A stretch of 48,268 nucleotides of DNA from Janthinobacterium sp. (GTDB taxonomy: Bacteria; Pseudomonadota; Gammaproteobacteria; Burkholderiales; Burkholderiaceae_D): the NCBI RefSeq assembly GCF_009923995.1, contig NZ_RFSK01000046.1:1-48268 (forward strand). The letters run 5' to 3'. The position numbers were made by a program, and so were the translations under genes. Positions 25,274 through 34,245 of the stretch are shown here, piece after piece. A model generated the notes under the pieces. The model was given only the letters and a program-made list of their open reading frames with translations, did no database searches and was not told where the DNA came from. Position 1 is the first letter of the stretch. The number at the start of each line of letters is the position of its first letter.

Positions 25274-26647
25274 ATGAAACCTATGCGCCACCACATGTCC
25301 AAAATCCTCGCGTTCAGCCGCTTTTCCGTGCGCGATTTCCTCGCCACCGCCGGCCCCACCCTGCTGCTGGTCGGTGCGTTCTGCGCGCTGGCGTACTGGC
25401 TGGTGGACCCGGCCCCGCCGCGCCAGGTGACCCTGTCGACGGGGCAGGACAACAGCGCCTACGAAGAGTTCGGCAAGAAATACGCGGCCACCCTGGCCAA
25501 GCACGGCATCAAGGTAACCTTGCAGCCGTCGCTGGGGTCGCAGGACAATTTGCAGCGCCTGAACGCGGGCACGACCGATATTGCCTTCGTGCAAAGCGGC
25601 TCGACGGAGCACGCCGATGCCGAACGCCATGGCTTGATTTCCCTGGGCAGCCTGTTTACGGAACCCGTGTGGCTGTTCATGCGCGAAGACAAGGCGGTCA
25701 CGGAACTGACGCAATTGAAGGGCAAGAAGATCAACCTGGGACCGGAAGGCACGGGCGTGCCCAGCCTGTTCCGGCAGTTGCTTTCCGTCAATGGCGTGGA
25801 AGCCAATGAATTGACGGTGAGCGACTTGCAGAACACGCCCGCCACGGTGGAACTGCTGGAAGGGCGCATCGACGGCCTCGTGTTCAGTTCGGCACCGGAA
25901 GCACCGCTGATCCAGATGCTGCTGCAAACCCCGGGCATCAAGCTGTTTGATTTTTCGCAAGCGGAAGCGTACACGCGGCGCCTGTCTTTCCTCACGCACG
26001 TGGTGCTGCCGCGCGGCATCGTCGACCTGGGGCAGAACATCCCCCCGCAGGATTACCACCTGATCGCGCCGACGGCCACCCTGGTCGCGCGCGAAGACTT
26101 GCATCCGGCCCTCGTCGACCTGTTCGTGCAGGCGGCGGCCCGCATCCATGGCGGCACGGGCTGGTTCCAGCAGCAGGGACAGTTCCCGTCCGCGCGCTAC
26201 ACGGAAATTCCCGTCGCGCCGGAGGCGCTGAAATTCTACAAGGATGGCGCGCCCGTGCTGCAGCGCTACATGAGTTTCTGGCTGGCCAATTTCTTCGACC
26301 GCATGTGGGTGCTGGTGGTGGCGCTGGGCGCCTTGATACTGCCTCTGTCGCGCGTGGTGCCGCCCCTGTATGTCTGGCGCATCCGTTCGCGCGTGTACCG
26401 CTGGTATGGCCAGTTGCGCACGGTGGAGCAGGCCCTGGAAGACGTGCCGGAAGAGCAGCGCGCGCACGTGTATGCGGAACAGTTGAAGCGGCTGGATCAG
26501 ATCGAGGAGATGGTCAACCAGATCTCGATACCGCTGTCGTTTGCCGATGGCCTGTATGGCTTGCGCAGCCACATCAATTTCGTGCGCAAGCGCATCCTGA
26601 CCCTGATGGGAGAGCATCCGGCGCCTGAGGTGGGCGAGCCGGTCTGA
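25274..26647 (+). CDS. TAXI-family TRAP solute-binding protein with two membrane anchors
   Basis: A 457-residue protein. A hydrophobic segment (about 25-45) anchors the N-terminus. The middle (50-340) is a TAXI periplasmic binding domain: [77 protein letters not shown] second hydrophobic segment (about 343-365) is followed by an 85-residue cytoplasmic, charged coiled-coil-like tail. No DctQ/DctM or fused TRAP membrane gene is nearby, so this looks less like a transporter subunit and more like a membrane sensor or scaffold (inference). The exact start is uncertain since no clear ribosome binding site was seen. Confidence 0.82.
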   Translation: MKPMRHHMSKILAFSRFSVRDFLATAGPTLLLVGAFCALAYWLVDPAPPRQVTLSTGQDNSAYEEFGKKYAATLAKHGIKVTLQPSLGSQDNLQRLNAGTTDIAFVQSGSTEHADAERHGLISLGSLFTEPVWLFMREDKAVTELTQLKGKKINLGPEGTGVPSLFRQLLSVNGVEANELTVSDLQNTPATVELLEGRIDGLVFSSAPEAPLIQMLLQTPGIKLFDFSQAEAYTRRLSFLTHVVLPRGIVDLGQNIPPQDYHLIAPTATLVAREDLHPALVDLFVQAAARIHGGTGWFQQQGQFPSARYTEIPVAPEALKFYKDGAPVLQRYMSFWLANFFDRMWVLVVALGALILPLSRVVPPLYVWRIRSRVYRWYGQLRTVEQALEDVPEEQRAHVYAEQLKRLDQIEEMVNQISIPLSFADGLYGLRSHINFVRKRILTLMGEHPAPEVGEPV

Positions 26648-26651
26648 TGAC

Positions 26652-26936
26652 TTAAATGAGGGTGACGGACAGCTTGCGCCCGAGCAGCGCGGCGGCCCGC
26701 TCCAGGGTGGAGAGCGTCACGTCGCTGTCAGGGTCGAGCAGGCGGTCGAGCTGCGAGCGGCTCGTCTGCAGCAGGGCCGCCATGCGTGTCTTCGACAGCG
26801 ATTGTTCCTGCATCGCCTGTGCCAGTTGCCAGGCGATCACTTCCTTGATGGCACGGGTTTGCGTTTGCTCAAGGATACCTTCTTCTTTTAAAAAGTCGTC
26901 GAGGCTGCTGCCGAGGTGGGGAGCGGTGTCGTTCAT
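26652..26936 (-). CDS. HigA-type antitoxin (helix-turn-helix)
   Basis: A 94-residue protein with an N-terminal acidic helix (LDDFLKEEGILEQTQTRAIKEV) and a helix-turn-helix of the Xre/HigA kind: LSKTRMAALLQTSRSQLDRLLDPDSDVTLSTLERAAALLGRKLSVTL. Its start overlaps the toxin stop by four bases (ATGA, 26933-26936), giving the toxin-first order of HigBA systems. It should bind the toxin and repress the promoter. A palindrome at 27299-27316 is a likely operator. Alternative name: XRE-family regulator of a DUF891/Gp49 toxin. Confidence 0.85.
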   Translation of the reverse strand: MNDTAPHLGSSLDDFLKEEGILEQTQTRAIKEVIAWQLAQAMQEQSLSKTRMAALLQTSRSQLDRLLDPDSDVTLSTLERAAALLGRKLSVTLI

Positions 26937-27283
26937 GTCAGTTCCTTCAAGCGTTTGCGGGCGATGGCCAGGTCATCGTCGGGCGTGGCGCGGGTTTTCT
27001 TGATAAAGCCGTGCAGTGCCACCAGGCAATCGCCGTGATGGCAGATCAGCACGCGCGCGATGCGGTTGCCGGGCAAGCTGCTGCGCACTTCCGACAAGCC
27101 TTGCCCCAGGTGGCGGCACAGGGGCATGCCCACGGGCCAGCGCCATTGCGCATGCATCAAGTCTTGCCCGATCACATGGCGCTCTTCGATGGGTAAAGAC
27201 TTGAGCCAGTCGCGCACGGGTTCGCCGCCATGGCCGTTCGCATAGAACAGCAGGGTAATTTGCCGCAAGCCGGAAGCATCCAT
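26933..27283 (-). CDS. HigB/Gp49-like toxin (RelE superfamily)
   Basis: A 116-residue basic protein with the DUF891/Gp49-like pattern: FYANGHGGEPVRDWLKSLP, MPLCRHLGQGLSEVRSSLPGNRIARVLICHHGDCLVALHGFIKKTRATP, then a C-terminal helix AIARKRLKEL. This RelE-type fold usually cuts mRNA on the ribosome. The lysine/arginine-rich LHGFIKKT segment is a family hallmark. The ATG at 27283 follows AGGAG by six bases. The partner antitoxin gene overlaps its stop. It sits between a TAXI protein gene and a rhodanese gene, with no integrase or other mobile marker visible. Confidence 0.85.
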   Translation of the reverse strand: MDASGLRQITLLFYANGHGGEPVRDWLKSLPIEERHVIGQDLMHAQWRWPVGMPLCRHLGQGLSEVRSSLPGNRIARVLICHHGDCLVALHGFIKKTRATPDDDLAIARKRLKELT

Positions 27284-27298
27284 GACCCACTCCTACGT

Positions 27299-27316
27299 TG
27301 TACTATATAAGGTACA
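27299..27316 (-). promoter_or_regulatory. Candidate operator/promoter of the toxin-antitoxin operon
   Basis: TGTAC (27299-27303) and GTACA (27312-27316) flank TATATAAG. On the minus strand the centre supplies a TATAGT-type -10 box, so binding of the antitoxin here would block transcription. Confidence 0.5.
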
Positions 27317-27440
27317 TGTTCGCAAGGTAAATCTGCGCCGCTCTTGAGAAAATCGGGCGCGCATGGATGGTTGTAGCCGATGGCGGGCCGCAGCATGGCC
27401 CGCCAGATCAAACATGGTTCAGATAGTCAGGCGGCCGGCG

Positions 27441-27902
27441 TCAGGCGCCCAGCCATGGCAAGCCTGCCTTGCACCAGCCGCCAATCTGTTTGCGGTGGCC
27501 GTCGGCATCCTTGTCGCCCTCGAAGCCTTCGAGGATGTCGAAGCAGTTGATATAGCCGTGTTCGGTGGCCAGCTTGGCCGCATGGCGCGAGCGTACACCG
27601 GAGCGGCACAGGAACAGCAGCACCTCGTCCTTGCCGGCCTGGGCGGCCAGCTGCGCGAGGAAGTCGGGATTCGGCGCGCCGCCTGGGTAGGTGGCCCACT
27701 GCACCGCACCATGCTGGGTATCGGCGATGTCGACGCGGCCGACCCAGTCGCGCTCGGCATTGGTGCGCACGTCGATTAGCTTGACGGCAGCATCGCGCTG
27801 CAGCAGCTCGTACGCTTCCTGCGGCGTGACGGCGCCCGCATAGGGCGTGCCCTCATTGGCGCGGCTGCGGGCGGTGTTCAGGATATCGGCGGCGGTGGTC
27901 AT
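27441..27902 (-). CDS. Rhodanese-like sulfurtransferase
   Basis: A 153-residue single-domain rhodanese: LIDVRTNAERDWVGRVDIADTQHGAVQWATYPGGAPNPDFLAQLAAQAGKDEVLLFLCRSGVRSRHAAKLATEHGYINCFDILEGFEGD. The active-site loop CRSGVRS carries the catalytic cysteine C99. It moves sulfur between small molecules or to proteins in the cytoplasm. The start at 27902 is supported by GAGGA nearby. It ends with GWCKAGLPWLG, a common tail in proteobacterial rhodaneses. Single gene, divergent from the glnA regulatory region; there is no visible partner. Confidence 0.92.
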   Translation of the reverse strand: MTTAADILNTARSRANEGTPYAGAVTPQEAYELLQRDAAVKLIDVRTNAERDWVGRVDIADTQHGAVQWATYPGGAPNPDFLAQLAAQAGKDEVLLFLCRSGVRSRHAAKLATEHGYINCFDILEGFEGDKDADGHRKQIGGWCKAGLPWLGA

Positions 27903-27988
27903 GGCATCCTCGATGAAAGTGGAAAGGTGTGGACGATTATAGTGCGCCGCTGGCGCCCCGCAAGCGGGAATACGGGGGATCTTGCCGA

Positions 27989-28073
27989 CGCACCATAAAT
28001 GGGCATTTTTCAAGAATCGTTTCGAAATGCACGATAATGGTGCGTTATTCGTTTTTCGCACTTGTATAGTGCA
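27989..28073 (+). promoter_or_regulatory. NtrC-like enhancer sites upstream of glnA
   Basis: The 17-base consensus TGCACYAAAWTGGTGCA is approached at 28028-28044 (TGCACGATAATGGTGCG) and 28057-28073 (CGCACTTGTATAGTGCA), with centres 29 bases apart. A weaker copy lies at 27989-28005 (CGCACCATAAATGGGCA). They lie about 130-200 bases upstream of the expected start, as NtrC enhancers usually do. Confidence 0.75.
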
Positions 28074-28172
28074 TTCCTGATTTGGTGCAAATGCGGCGCG
28101 GAAATCGCCGGCGCGAAAATTTTCACTGGGATGACAGCGATTTGGCGATGGCTGCCGGGACGCTCCGGGAGC

Positions 28173-28188
28173 TGGCATGGAATCTGCT
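28173..28188 (+). promoter_or_regulatory. Sigma-54 promoter of glnA
   Basis: TGGCAT followed by GGAATC and TGCT gives the diagnostic GG-N10-GC spacing (28174-28175 and 28186-28187). Transcription should begin near 28199, about 90 bases before glnA. The gap 27903-28287 holds nothing else but these sites. Confidence 0.8.
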
Positions 28189-28287
28189 ATGATCCCTATG
28201 AGTTTTGGTGGCACGCAATGTTTGCTTCGCTTCATCAGCCCAGACGCACTAAGGTCGGCTCACCCCACATTCATTTAGGAGATACGC

Positions 28288-29703
28288 ATGGCAATGACAG
28301 CCGCAGAAGTCTTGAAGATGGTAGAAGAAAACGAAGTCAAATTCGTTGATTTCCGCTTTGCCGATACCCGTGGTAAAGAGCAGCACGTGACGGTTCCCGT
28401 GTCGCACTTCGATATGGACAAATTCGAGTCGGGCCACGCCTTTGACGGTTCTTCCATCGCTGGCTGGAAAGGCATTGAAGCGTCCGACATGATCTTGCTG
28501 CCGGATCCAAACACGGCCAATATCGACCCGTTCATGGAAGAAACGACCCTGTTCATGCAGTGCGACGTGATCGAACCGTCGGACGGCAAGGGCTACGACC
28601 GCGACCCGCGCTCGATCGCGAAACGCGCCGAAGCCTACCTGAAATCGTCGGGCATGGGCGACACCGCCTACTTCGGCCCTGAGCCGGAATTCTTCATCTT
28701 CGACAGCGTGCGCTGGAAGATCGACATGTCGGGCTGCTTCGTCAAGATCGGTTCCGACGAAGGTTCGTGGTCGACGGGCAAGGACATCGAAGGCGGCAAC
28801 AGCGGCCACCGTCCGACCGTCAAGGGCGGCTATTTCCCCGTGCCACCAGTGGACAGCTTCCAGGACATGCGTTCGGAAATGTGCCTGATCCTGGAATCGC
28901 TGGGCATCCCGGTTGAGGTACATCATCACGAAGTGGCCGGCGCCGGTCAGAATGAAATCGGCACCAAGTTCTCGACCCTGGTCGAGCGCGCCGACTGGAC
29001 GCAAAACCTGAAATACGTCGTGTGGAACGTGGCGCACAGCTATGGCAAGACCGCCACCTTCATGCCGAAACCTATCGTTGGCGACAATGGTTCGGGCATG
29101 CACGTGCATCAATCCGTATGGAAAGATGGCAAGAACCTGTTCGCCGGTGACGGCTATGCCGGCCTGTCCGATTTCGCCCTGTACTACATCGGCGGCATCA
29201 TCAAGCACGCCAAGGCACTGAACGCCATCACCAACCCGGGCACCAACTCGTACAAGCGTCTGGTACCAGGCTACGAAGCGCCGGTGAAACTGGCGTACTC
29301 GGCGAAAAACCGTTCCGCCTCGATCCGCATCCCGCACGTGGCCAATCCAAAAGGCCGCCGCGTCGAAGCGCGCTTCCCGGACCCGCTGGCGAACCCGTAC
29401 CTGTGCTTCGCCGCACTGCTGATGGCCGGTCTGGACGGTGTTGCCAACAAGATCCATCCGGGCGAAGCCGCCTCGAAAGATCTGTACCACCTGCCGCCGG
29501 AAGAAGACGCACTGATCCCGACCGTGTGCGCTTCGCTGGAAGAAGCACTGGAAGCGCTGGACAAGGACCGCGAGTTCCTGACCCGTGGCGGCGTGTTCAG
29601 CGATTCGATGATCGACGCTTACCTGGAACTGAAAATGCAGGACGTGCAGCGCATGCGCATGACCACGCATCCTGCCGAGTTCGACATGTACTACTCGCTG
29701 TAA
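28288..29703 (+). CDS. glnA: Glutamine synthetase, type I
   Basis: A 471-residue enzyme that joins ammonium to glutamate using ATP. All hallmarks are present: [30 protein letters not shown], metal-site EPEFFIFD and [16 protein letters not shown], the ATP loop, [18 protein letters not shown], and the adenylylation site [10 protein letters not shown] with Y400. The tyrosine indicates control by adenylyl transfer, as in E. coli. GGAGATACGC precedes the ATG. Transcription is expected to depend on sigma-54 and NtrC through the sites upstream, with NtrB/NtrC encoded downstream. The dodecamer acts in the cytoplasm. A good terminator follows. Confidence 0.98.
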   Translation: MAMTAAEVLKMVEENEVKFVDFRFADTRGKEQHVTVPVSHFDMDKFESGHAFDGSSIAGWKGIEASDMILLPDPNTANIDPFMEETTLFMQCDVIEPSDGKGYDRDPRSIAKRAEAYLKSSGMGDTAYFGPEPEFFIFDSVRWKIDMSGCFVKIGSDEGSWSTGKDIEGGNSGHRPTVKGGYFPVPPVDSFQDMRSEMCLILESLGIPVEVHHHEVAGAGQNEIGTKFSTLVERADWTQNLKYVVWNVAHSYGKTATFMPKPIVGDNGSGMHVHQSVWKDGKNLFAGDGYAGLSDFALYYIGGIIKHAKALNAITNPGTNSYKRLVPGYEAPVKLAYSAKNRSASIRIPHVANPKGRRVEARFPDPLANPYLCFAALLMAGLDGVANKIHPGEAASKDLYHLPPEEDALIPTVCASLEEALEALDKDREFLTRGGVFSDSMIDAYLELKMQDVQRMRMTTHPAEFDMYYSL

Positions 29704-29736
29704 TGGCGCCATGCCGGCAAGTTGCTGGCATTGAAT

Positions 29737-29776
29737 AAAAACGCGGGTGAGGCGATGGTCTTGCCCGCGTTTTTTT
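29737..29776 (+). terminator. Terminator after glnA
   Basis: AAAAACGCGGG (29737-29747) pairs with CCCGCGTTTTT (29764-29774) around a 16-base loop; the T-run extends to 29776. The ntrBC genes downstream therefore need their own promoter or readthrough. Confidence 0.85.
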
Positions 29777-29858
29777 ATGCGGCGCGCCAAGGCGGCGCCG
29801 GTGCAGTGTTGTATAGTCGGCGCAGGAATGATGCGGCACGAGCCGACAGGAGTGAAGA

Positions 29859-30368
29859 TTGACCAAGCAATACAGAATGGCGCTGATGGCAGGCTTGCTG
29901 GGCGCGGCGGCGCAGGCGCACGGGCAGCTGTACGTGTGCGCCGATGCGCAGGGACACAAGACATACACGGACAAGAGTGCTGGCAAGCATTGCCAGCTGC
30001 TGGACTTGCCCGGCGCCATGACGGAACCGCCGCGCAGGGCGGCGCCGCTGGCCGCTGCCCCGGCGCGGCCTTCGCAACAGGCGGCGGGGACGCCGGCGCC
30101 GGCCGCCGGCGCGTTTCCCCGGGTCGATGGCGCCGAGCAGCGGGCGCGCGACCTGGACCGGCGCCAGATCCTGCAGGATGAATTGCGCAGCGAAGAGCAG
30201 AAGCTGGCGGCGCAGCGCCTGGAATTCAACGAGGGCCAGCCTGAACGCCAGGGCAATGAGCGCAACTATGCCAAGTACCAGGAAAGAGTGGCGCAGTTGA
30301 AGGACAACATCAGCCGGACGCAGCAGAACGTCGAGGCCCTGAAACGCGAAATCGCGAATATTCGGTAA
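29859..30368 (+). CDS. DUF4124-domain exported protein with coiled coil
   Basis: A 169-residue protein starting at TTG 29859, six bases after AGGAG; the next ATG (29877) lacks such a site. A signal peptide (1-22) is followed by a DUF4124 domain (QLYVCADAQGHKTYTDKSAGKHCQLLDLP), a proline/alanine-rich linker, then a helical tail (ARDLDRRQILQDELRSEEQKLAAQRLEF and NYAKYQERVAQLKDNI) likely to form a coiled coil. Its function is unknown. In betaproteobacteria such a gene is often found between glnA and ntrB, which suggests a periplasmic role tied to nitrogen control. It ends six bases before ntrB. Confidence 0.82.
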   Translation: MTKQYRMALMAGLLGAAAQAHGQLYVCADAQGHKTYTDKSAGKHCQLLDLPGAMTEPPRRAAPLAAAPARPSQQAAGTPAPAAGAFPRVDGAEQRARDLDRRQILQDELRSEEQKLAAQRLEFNEGQPERQGNERNYAKYQERVAQLKDNISRTQQNVEALKREIANIR

Positions 30369-30373
30369 TCCAC

Positions 30374-31462
30374 ATGACCCTAGATAGTCACCCTATCCGT
30401 CCCGCCCACCTGGCCGGCCTCGATTTGCTGGCCTCGGCCGTGATCCTGCTCGACGGCGATGGCCGCATCGGCTATGCCAACGCGGCGGCGGAAAACCTGC
30501 TGGAAAGCTCCTTGAAAGCCCTGTCGCGGCAAAAGCTGACGGCCCTGTTCCTCAATCCCGAGGAACTGGCCGGCATCTGCGCCCAGGCGCTCGAGCATAA
30601 ATTTTCCGACTTGCGCCAGGACCTGAGCCTGGAACGCCTGGGGCGCGAGCCGCTGCGCGTGCACAGCATCATCAGCGCGCTCGACGCGCCGCCCGACAGC
30701 GTGCTGATCGAGCTGCGCGAAAACGTGCAGCAGTTAAAGCTGGACCGCGAGGAGCGCATCCTCGACCAGAGCCAGGTCAACAAGGAGCTGATCCGCAACC
30801 TGGCGCATGAAATCAAGAACCCGCTGGGCGGCATCCGCGGCGCGGCCCAGCTGCTGGAGCTGGAGCTGCCGGCCCTGCACCTGAGCGAACTGCGCGAATA
30901 CACGCAGGTCATCATCAAGGAAGCGGACCGCCTGCAGACCCTGGTCGACCGCCTGCTGGCGCCGCACCGCCGCCCGCACATCGTGGGCGACGTGAATATC
31001 CACGAAGTGTGCGAGCGCGTGCGCAGCCTGATCCTGGCCGAGTTTCCCAGCGGCCTGACCATTTCGCGCGATTACGATGCCTCGATTCCCGAGTTCCGCG
31101 GCGACAAGGAGCAGCTGATACAGACCGTGCTGAATATCGCGCACAACGCGGCGCAGGCCCTGGCCGAGCGCATCGAGGCGGGCGATGCGGAGCTGATTTT
31201 CAAGACGCGCGTGGCGCGCCAGGTGACCTTGGCCAAGGTACGTTACAACCTGGCATTAGACTTGCATATCATTGACAATGGACCGGGCATCGCACCCCAG
31301 ATCCGCGACCGGATTTTCTACCCGCTGGTGTCGGGCAGGGAAGGCGGCAGCGGCCTGGGGCTGACCTTGGCGCAAACCTTCGTGCAGCAGCACCTGGGCG
31401 TGATCGAGTGCGAAAGCCGGCCTGGATACACCGATTTCAGGATCGTTCTGCCCTTGCCATAA
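30374..31462 (+). CDS. ntrB: Nitrogen regulation sensor kinase NtrB
   Basis: A 362-residue soluble histidine kinase. An N-terminal PAS domain (about 15-130) starts GLDLLASAVILLDGDGRIGYANAAAENLL. The dimerisation H-box NLAHEIKNPLGGIRGAAQLLE holds the phospho-acceptor H145. The ATP domain shows N-box NIAHNAAQAL, G1 DNGPGIAP and G2 GREGGSGLGLTLAQ. It phosphorylates or dephosphorylates NtrC in response to PII protein. No membrane segments, as expected for NtrB/GlnL. It forms an operon with ntrC (48-base gap). Orthologue of E. coli glnL. Confidence 0.97.
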   Translation: MTLDSHPIRPAHLAGLDLLASAVILLDGDGRIGYANAAAENLLESSLKALSRQKLTALFLNPEELAGICAQALEHKFSDLRQDLSLERLGREPLRVHSIISALDAPPDSVLIELRENVQQLKLDREERILDQSQVNKELIRNLAHEIKNPLGGIRGAAQLLELELPALHLSELREYTQVIIKEADRLQTLVDRLLAPHRRPHIVGDVNIHEVCERVRSLILAEFPSGLTISRDYDASIPEFRGDKEQLIQTVLNIAHNAAQALAERIEAGDAELIFKTRVARQVTLAKVRYNLALDLHIIDNGPGIAPQIRDRIFYPLVSGREGGSGLGLTLAQTFVQQHLGVIECESRPGYTDFRIVLPLP

Positions 31463-31510
31463 GCGGGGGCGTATCCCACCCATGAAATCCATTGCGGGAC
31501 GCACACACTA

Positions 31511-33001
31511 ATGAAGCCAATCTGGATAGTTGACGACGACGAATCAATCCGCTGGGTGCTGGAAAAAGCCCTGGCACGGGAAAATCTCGCCACCAAGAGT
31601 TTTGCCAATGCGCGCGACGCCATTGCCGCACTGGAATTCGACACGCCGCAAGTGCTCGTGTCGGACATCCGCATGCCGGGCGCGTCCGGCCTGGAATTGT
31701 TGCAGACGGTCAAGTCGCGCTTTCCCGGCCTGCCCGTCATCATTATCACGGCGTTTTCCGACCTCGACTCGGCCGTCGCGGCCTTCCAGGGCGGCGCCTT
31801 CGAATACCTGGCCAAGCCCTTCGACATCGACAAGGCCGTCGAGCTGATCCGCCGGGCGCTGGAAGAAAGCCTGCGCGAGACGAGCGTCGAGTCGGGCCCG
31901 TCGGAAACGCCGGAAATTCTCGGCCAGGCACCGGCCATGCAGGAAGTCTTCCGTGCCATCGGCCGCCTGTCGCAGTCGAACGTGACGGTGCTCATCACGG
32001 GCGAATCCGGTTCCGGCAAGGAGCTCGTGGCGCGCGCGCTGCACAAGCACAGCCCGCGCGCGGCGCAGCCCTTCATCGCCCTGAACACGGCGGCGATCCC
32101 GAAGGATTTGCTGGAGTCGGAACTGTTCGGCCATGAGCGGGGCGCGTTTACGGGCGCGCAGACGACGCGCCGGGGTCGCTTCGAGCAGGCCGAGAACGGC
32201 ACCTTGTTCCTCGACGAGATCGGCGACATGCCGTTTGATTTGCAGACGCGGCTGCTGCGCGTGCTGTCCGACGGGCATTTCTATCGGGTCGGCGGGCACC
32301 AGCCCATGAAGGCCAACGTGCGCGTCATTACGGCCACGCACCAGAACCTGGAGCAGCGCGTGCGCGACGGCCTGTTCCGCGAAGACCTGTATCACCGCCT
32401 CAACGTGATCCGTTTGCGCCTGCCCAGTTTGCGGGAGCGGCGCGAGGATATCCCCATTCTGGTGCGCCACTTCCTGGTGCAAAGCGCGCGCCAGCTGGGA
32501 GTGGAAGCGAAGCGCATGAGCGAACCGACGATGCAGTTCCTCAGCAGCCTGGATTTGCCCGGCAACGTGCGCCAGCTGGAAAACCTGTGCAACTGGATCA
32601 CGGTGATGGCGCCGGGCCAGACGGTGGAAATCAAGGACTTGCCCCTGGAATTGACGCAGGGGCAGGGCGATGGCGGCGCCACGGCGGCGTCCACTGACAC
32701 GGCGCCGGCGAGTGTTGCTCATGGGCATGGCGGCCAGGTCTTCGAGGCGGCCGCGCCCGCCAATGGCGCGCCGCCGGGCTGGATCGGCCTGCTGGAGCTG
32801 CAGGCGGCCGGCATGCTGGGCGCAGGGCAGCAGGAAGTCATGGCCGTGCTGGGGCGGCAATTCGAGTCGGCCCTGATCAAGACGGCGCTCAAGCATACAC
32901 ACGGGCGCAAGAACGACGCGGCCGTGCGCCTGGGTATCGGCCGCAACACCATCACCCGCAAGATCTCGGAACTGGGCATCGACGGCGCCAAGGAAGACTG
33001 A
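31511..33001 (+). CDS. ntrC: Nitrogen regulation response regulator NtrC
   Basis: A 496-residue sigma-54 activator. The receiver domain (1-120) has the acidic pair VDDDES and phospho-site D52 in SDIRMPG. The AAA+ domain (about 140-380) has Walker A GESGSGKE (about 164-171), the sigma-54 contact loop GAFTGA (about 211-216) and EIGDMPFDLQTRLLRVLSDG. After an alanine/proline linker, a Fis-type helix-turn-helix (KTALKHTHGRKNDAAVRLGIGRNTITRKISELG) binds DNA. It should act at the sites before glnA and elsewhere. An inverted GC stem just after the stop is a probable terminator. Orthologue of E. coli glnG. Confidence 0.97.
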   Translation: MKPIWIVDDDESIRWVLEKALARENLATKSFANARDAIAALEFDTPQVLVSDIRMPGASGLELLQTVKSRFPGLPVIIITAFSDLDSAVAAFQGGAFEYLAKPFDIDKAVELIRRALEESLRETSVESGPSETPEILGQAPAMQEVFRAIGRLSQSNVTVLITGESGSGKELVARALHKHSPRAAQPFIALNTAAIPKDLLESELFGHERGAFTGAQTTRRGRFEQAENGTLFLDEIGDMPFDLQTRLLRVLSDGHFYRVGGHQPMKANVRVITATHQNLEQRVRDGLFREDLYHRLNVIRLRLPSLRERREDIPILVRHFLVQSARQLGVEAKRMSEPTMQFLSSLDLPGNVRQLENLCNWITVMAPGQTVEIKDLPLELTQGQGDGGATAASTDTAPASVAHGHGGQVFEAAAPANGAPPGWIGLLELQAAGMLGAGQQEVMAVLGRQFESALIKTALKHTHGRKNDAAVRLGIGRNTITRKISELGIDGAKED

Positions 33002-33009
33002 CGCCTTGC

Positions 33010-33037
33010 CGGGCGGGGACCCCACCCCGTCCGCTTT
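33010..33037 (+). terminator. Probable terminator after ntrC
   Basis: A 9-bp stem CGGGCGGGG (33010-33018) / CCCCGTCCG (33025-33033) contains one G-U pair, has a 6-base loop and is followed by CTTTTC. Confidence 0.65.
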
Positions 33038-33139
33038 TCTCCCGGCGTCCCTTGCACGCCAGAATGCACAACAAATGCAGGCGATAAGGTAAGCTGACGC
33101 CTGGCGGACTGTTTCGTCCGCTCTTCATTTGATTGTGGA

Positions 33140-34111
33140 ATGTGTATGCTCATAAACTGCGTGGCCTACCAGGATGGCAAAAAACTGGCCGACTTGCCGA
33201 TCGACGATATCAGCGATTACGTGGAGCGGCCCGACTGCTTCGTCTGGGTCGCCCTGCTCGACGCCACGCCGGACGAGCTGAAACAGATGCAGCAAGAATT
33301 TTGCCTGCACGAACTGGCCGTGGAAGACGCGCAGCGGGGCCACCAGCGCCCGAAGATCGAGGAGTACGGCGACTCCCTGTTTGCCGTCGTGAAGACCGTG
33401 GAAATGGTCGAGAATGAACTGGTGCTGGGCGAAGTCGACATTTTTGTCGGCGCCAACTACGTACTCTCGTCGCGCAGCAACAGCTCGCAAGGCTTCCTCG
33501 GCGTGCGGGCACGCGCCGAGCGCGAACCGCACCTGCTGCGCCAGGGTTCCGCCTTCGTCCTGTACGCGTTGATGGACGCCGTCGTCGACCGGTATTTCCC
33601 CGTGCTCGACGCGCTGGAATCGGAGCTGGAACTGATCGAGGACCGCATCTTCGACCGCGGCACCGAGCGCGACAATATCGAACGGCTGTACCAGCTGAAG
33701 CGCAAGGTCATGGTCTTGCGGCACGTCGTGGCGCCCCTGATGGAAGCGGTGGGCAAGCTGCACGGCGGCCGCGTGCCACCGCTGTGCCACGATACCCAAG
33801 AATACTTCCGCGACGTGCATGACCATTTGTCGCGCATCAATGGCACGCTCGATACCATCCGCGACACGATCAGCACGGCCATCCAGGTGAACCTGTCGAT
33901 GGTGGCCATCGATGAGAGCGAAGTGAACAAGCAGTTGGCGGCCTGGGCGGCGATTTTCGCCGTCTTCACGGCCTTTGCCGGCGTGTGGGGCATGAACTTC
34001 AAGTTCATGCCGGAACTGGACTGGCAATATGGCTATCCCGTGGCCGTGGGACTGATGAGCTGCGTCTGCGGTTATATGTACTACCTGTTCAAGCGTTCCG
34101 GCTGGCTGTAA
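33140..34111 (+). CDS. corA: CorA-family magnesium/cobalt transporter
   Basis: A 323-residue divalent-cation channel. A large acidic cytoplasmic domain (1-255) with long helices (DALESELELIEDRIFDRG, EYFRDVHDHLSRINGTLDTIRDTIS) precedes two membrane segments near the C-terminus. The family motif GMN (284-286) closes the first, followed by the loop FKFMPELDWQYGYP. The protein ends in a basic FKRSGWL. It admits Mg2+ and possibly Co2+ or Ni2+. Two in-frame ATGs (33140, 33146) could be the start; the first gives length close to family norm. It is monocistronic, with a gap to both neighbours. Confidence 0.95.
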   Translation: MCMLINCVAYQDGKKLADLPIDDISDYVERPDCFVWVALLDATPDELKQMQQEFCLHELAVEDAQRGHQRPKIEEYGDSLFAVVKTVEMVENELVLGEVDIFVGANYVLSSRSNSSQGFLGVRARAEREPHLLRQGSAFVLYALMDAVVDRYFPVLDALESELELIEDRIFDRGTERDNIERLYQLKRKVMVLRHVVAPLMEAVGKLHGGRVPPLCHDTQEYFRDVHDHLSRINGTLDTIRDTISTAIQVNLSMVAIDESEVNKQLAAWAAIFAVFTAFAGVWGMNFKFMPELDWQYGYPVAVGLMSCVCGYMYYLFKRSGWL

Positions 34112-34245
34112 AAAATTCCTGCAAATCTGTATTATTAAACAATAGCCAGGGGTACAATCGCGGCAGGTCCGCGTGCGCGGGCCATGGCTGAGGGTTGCCA
34201 CGCCGGCAGGGTTGCTGGTGCTTCCAGTGCTGCGCAGGAGCATTC

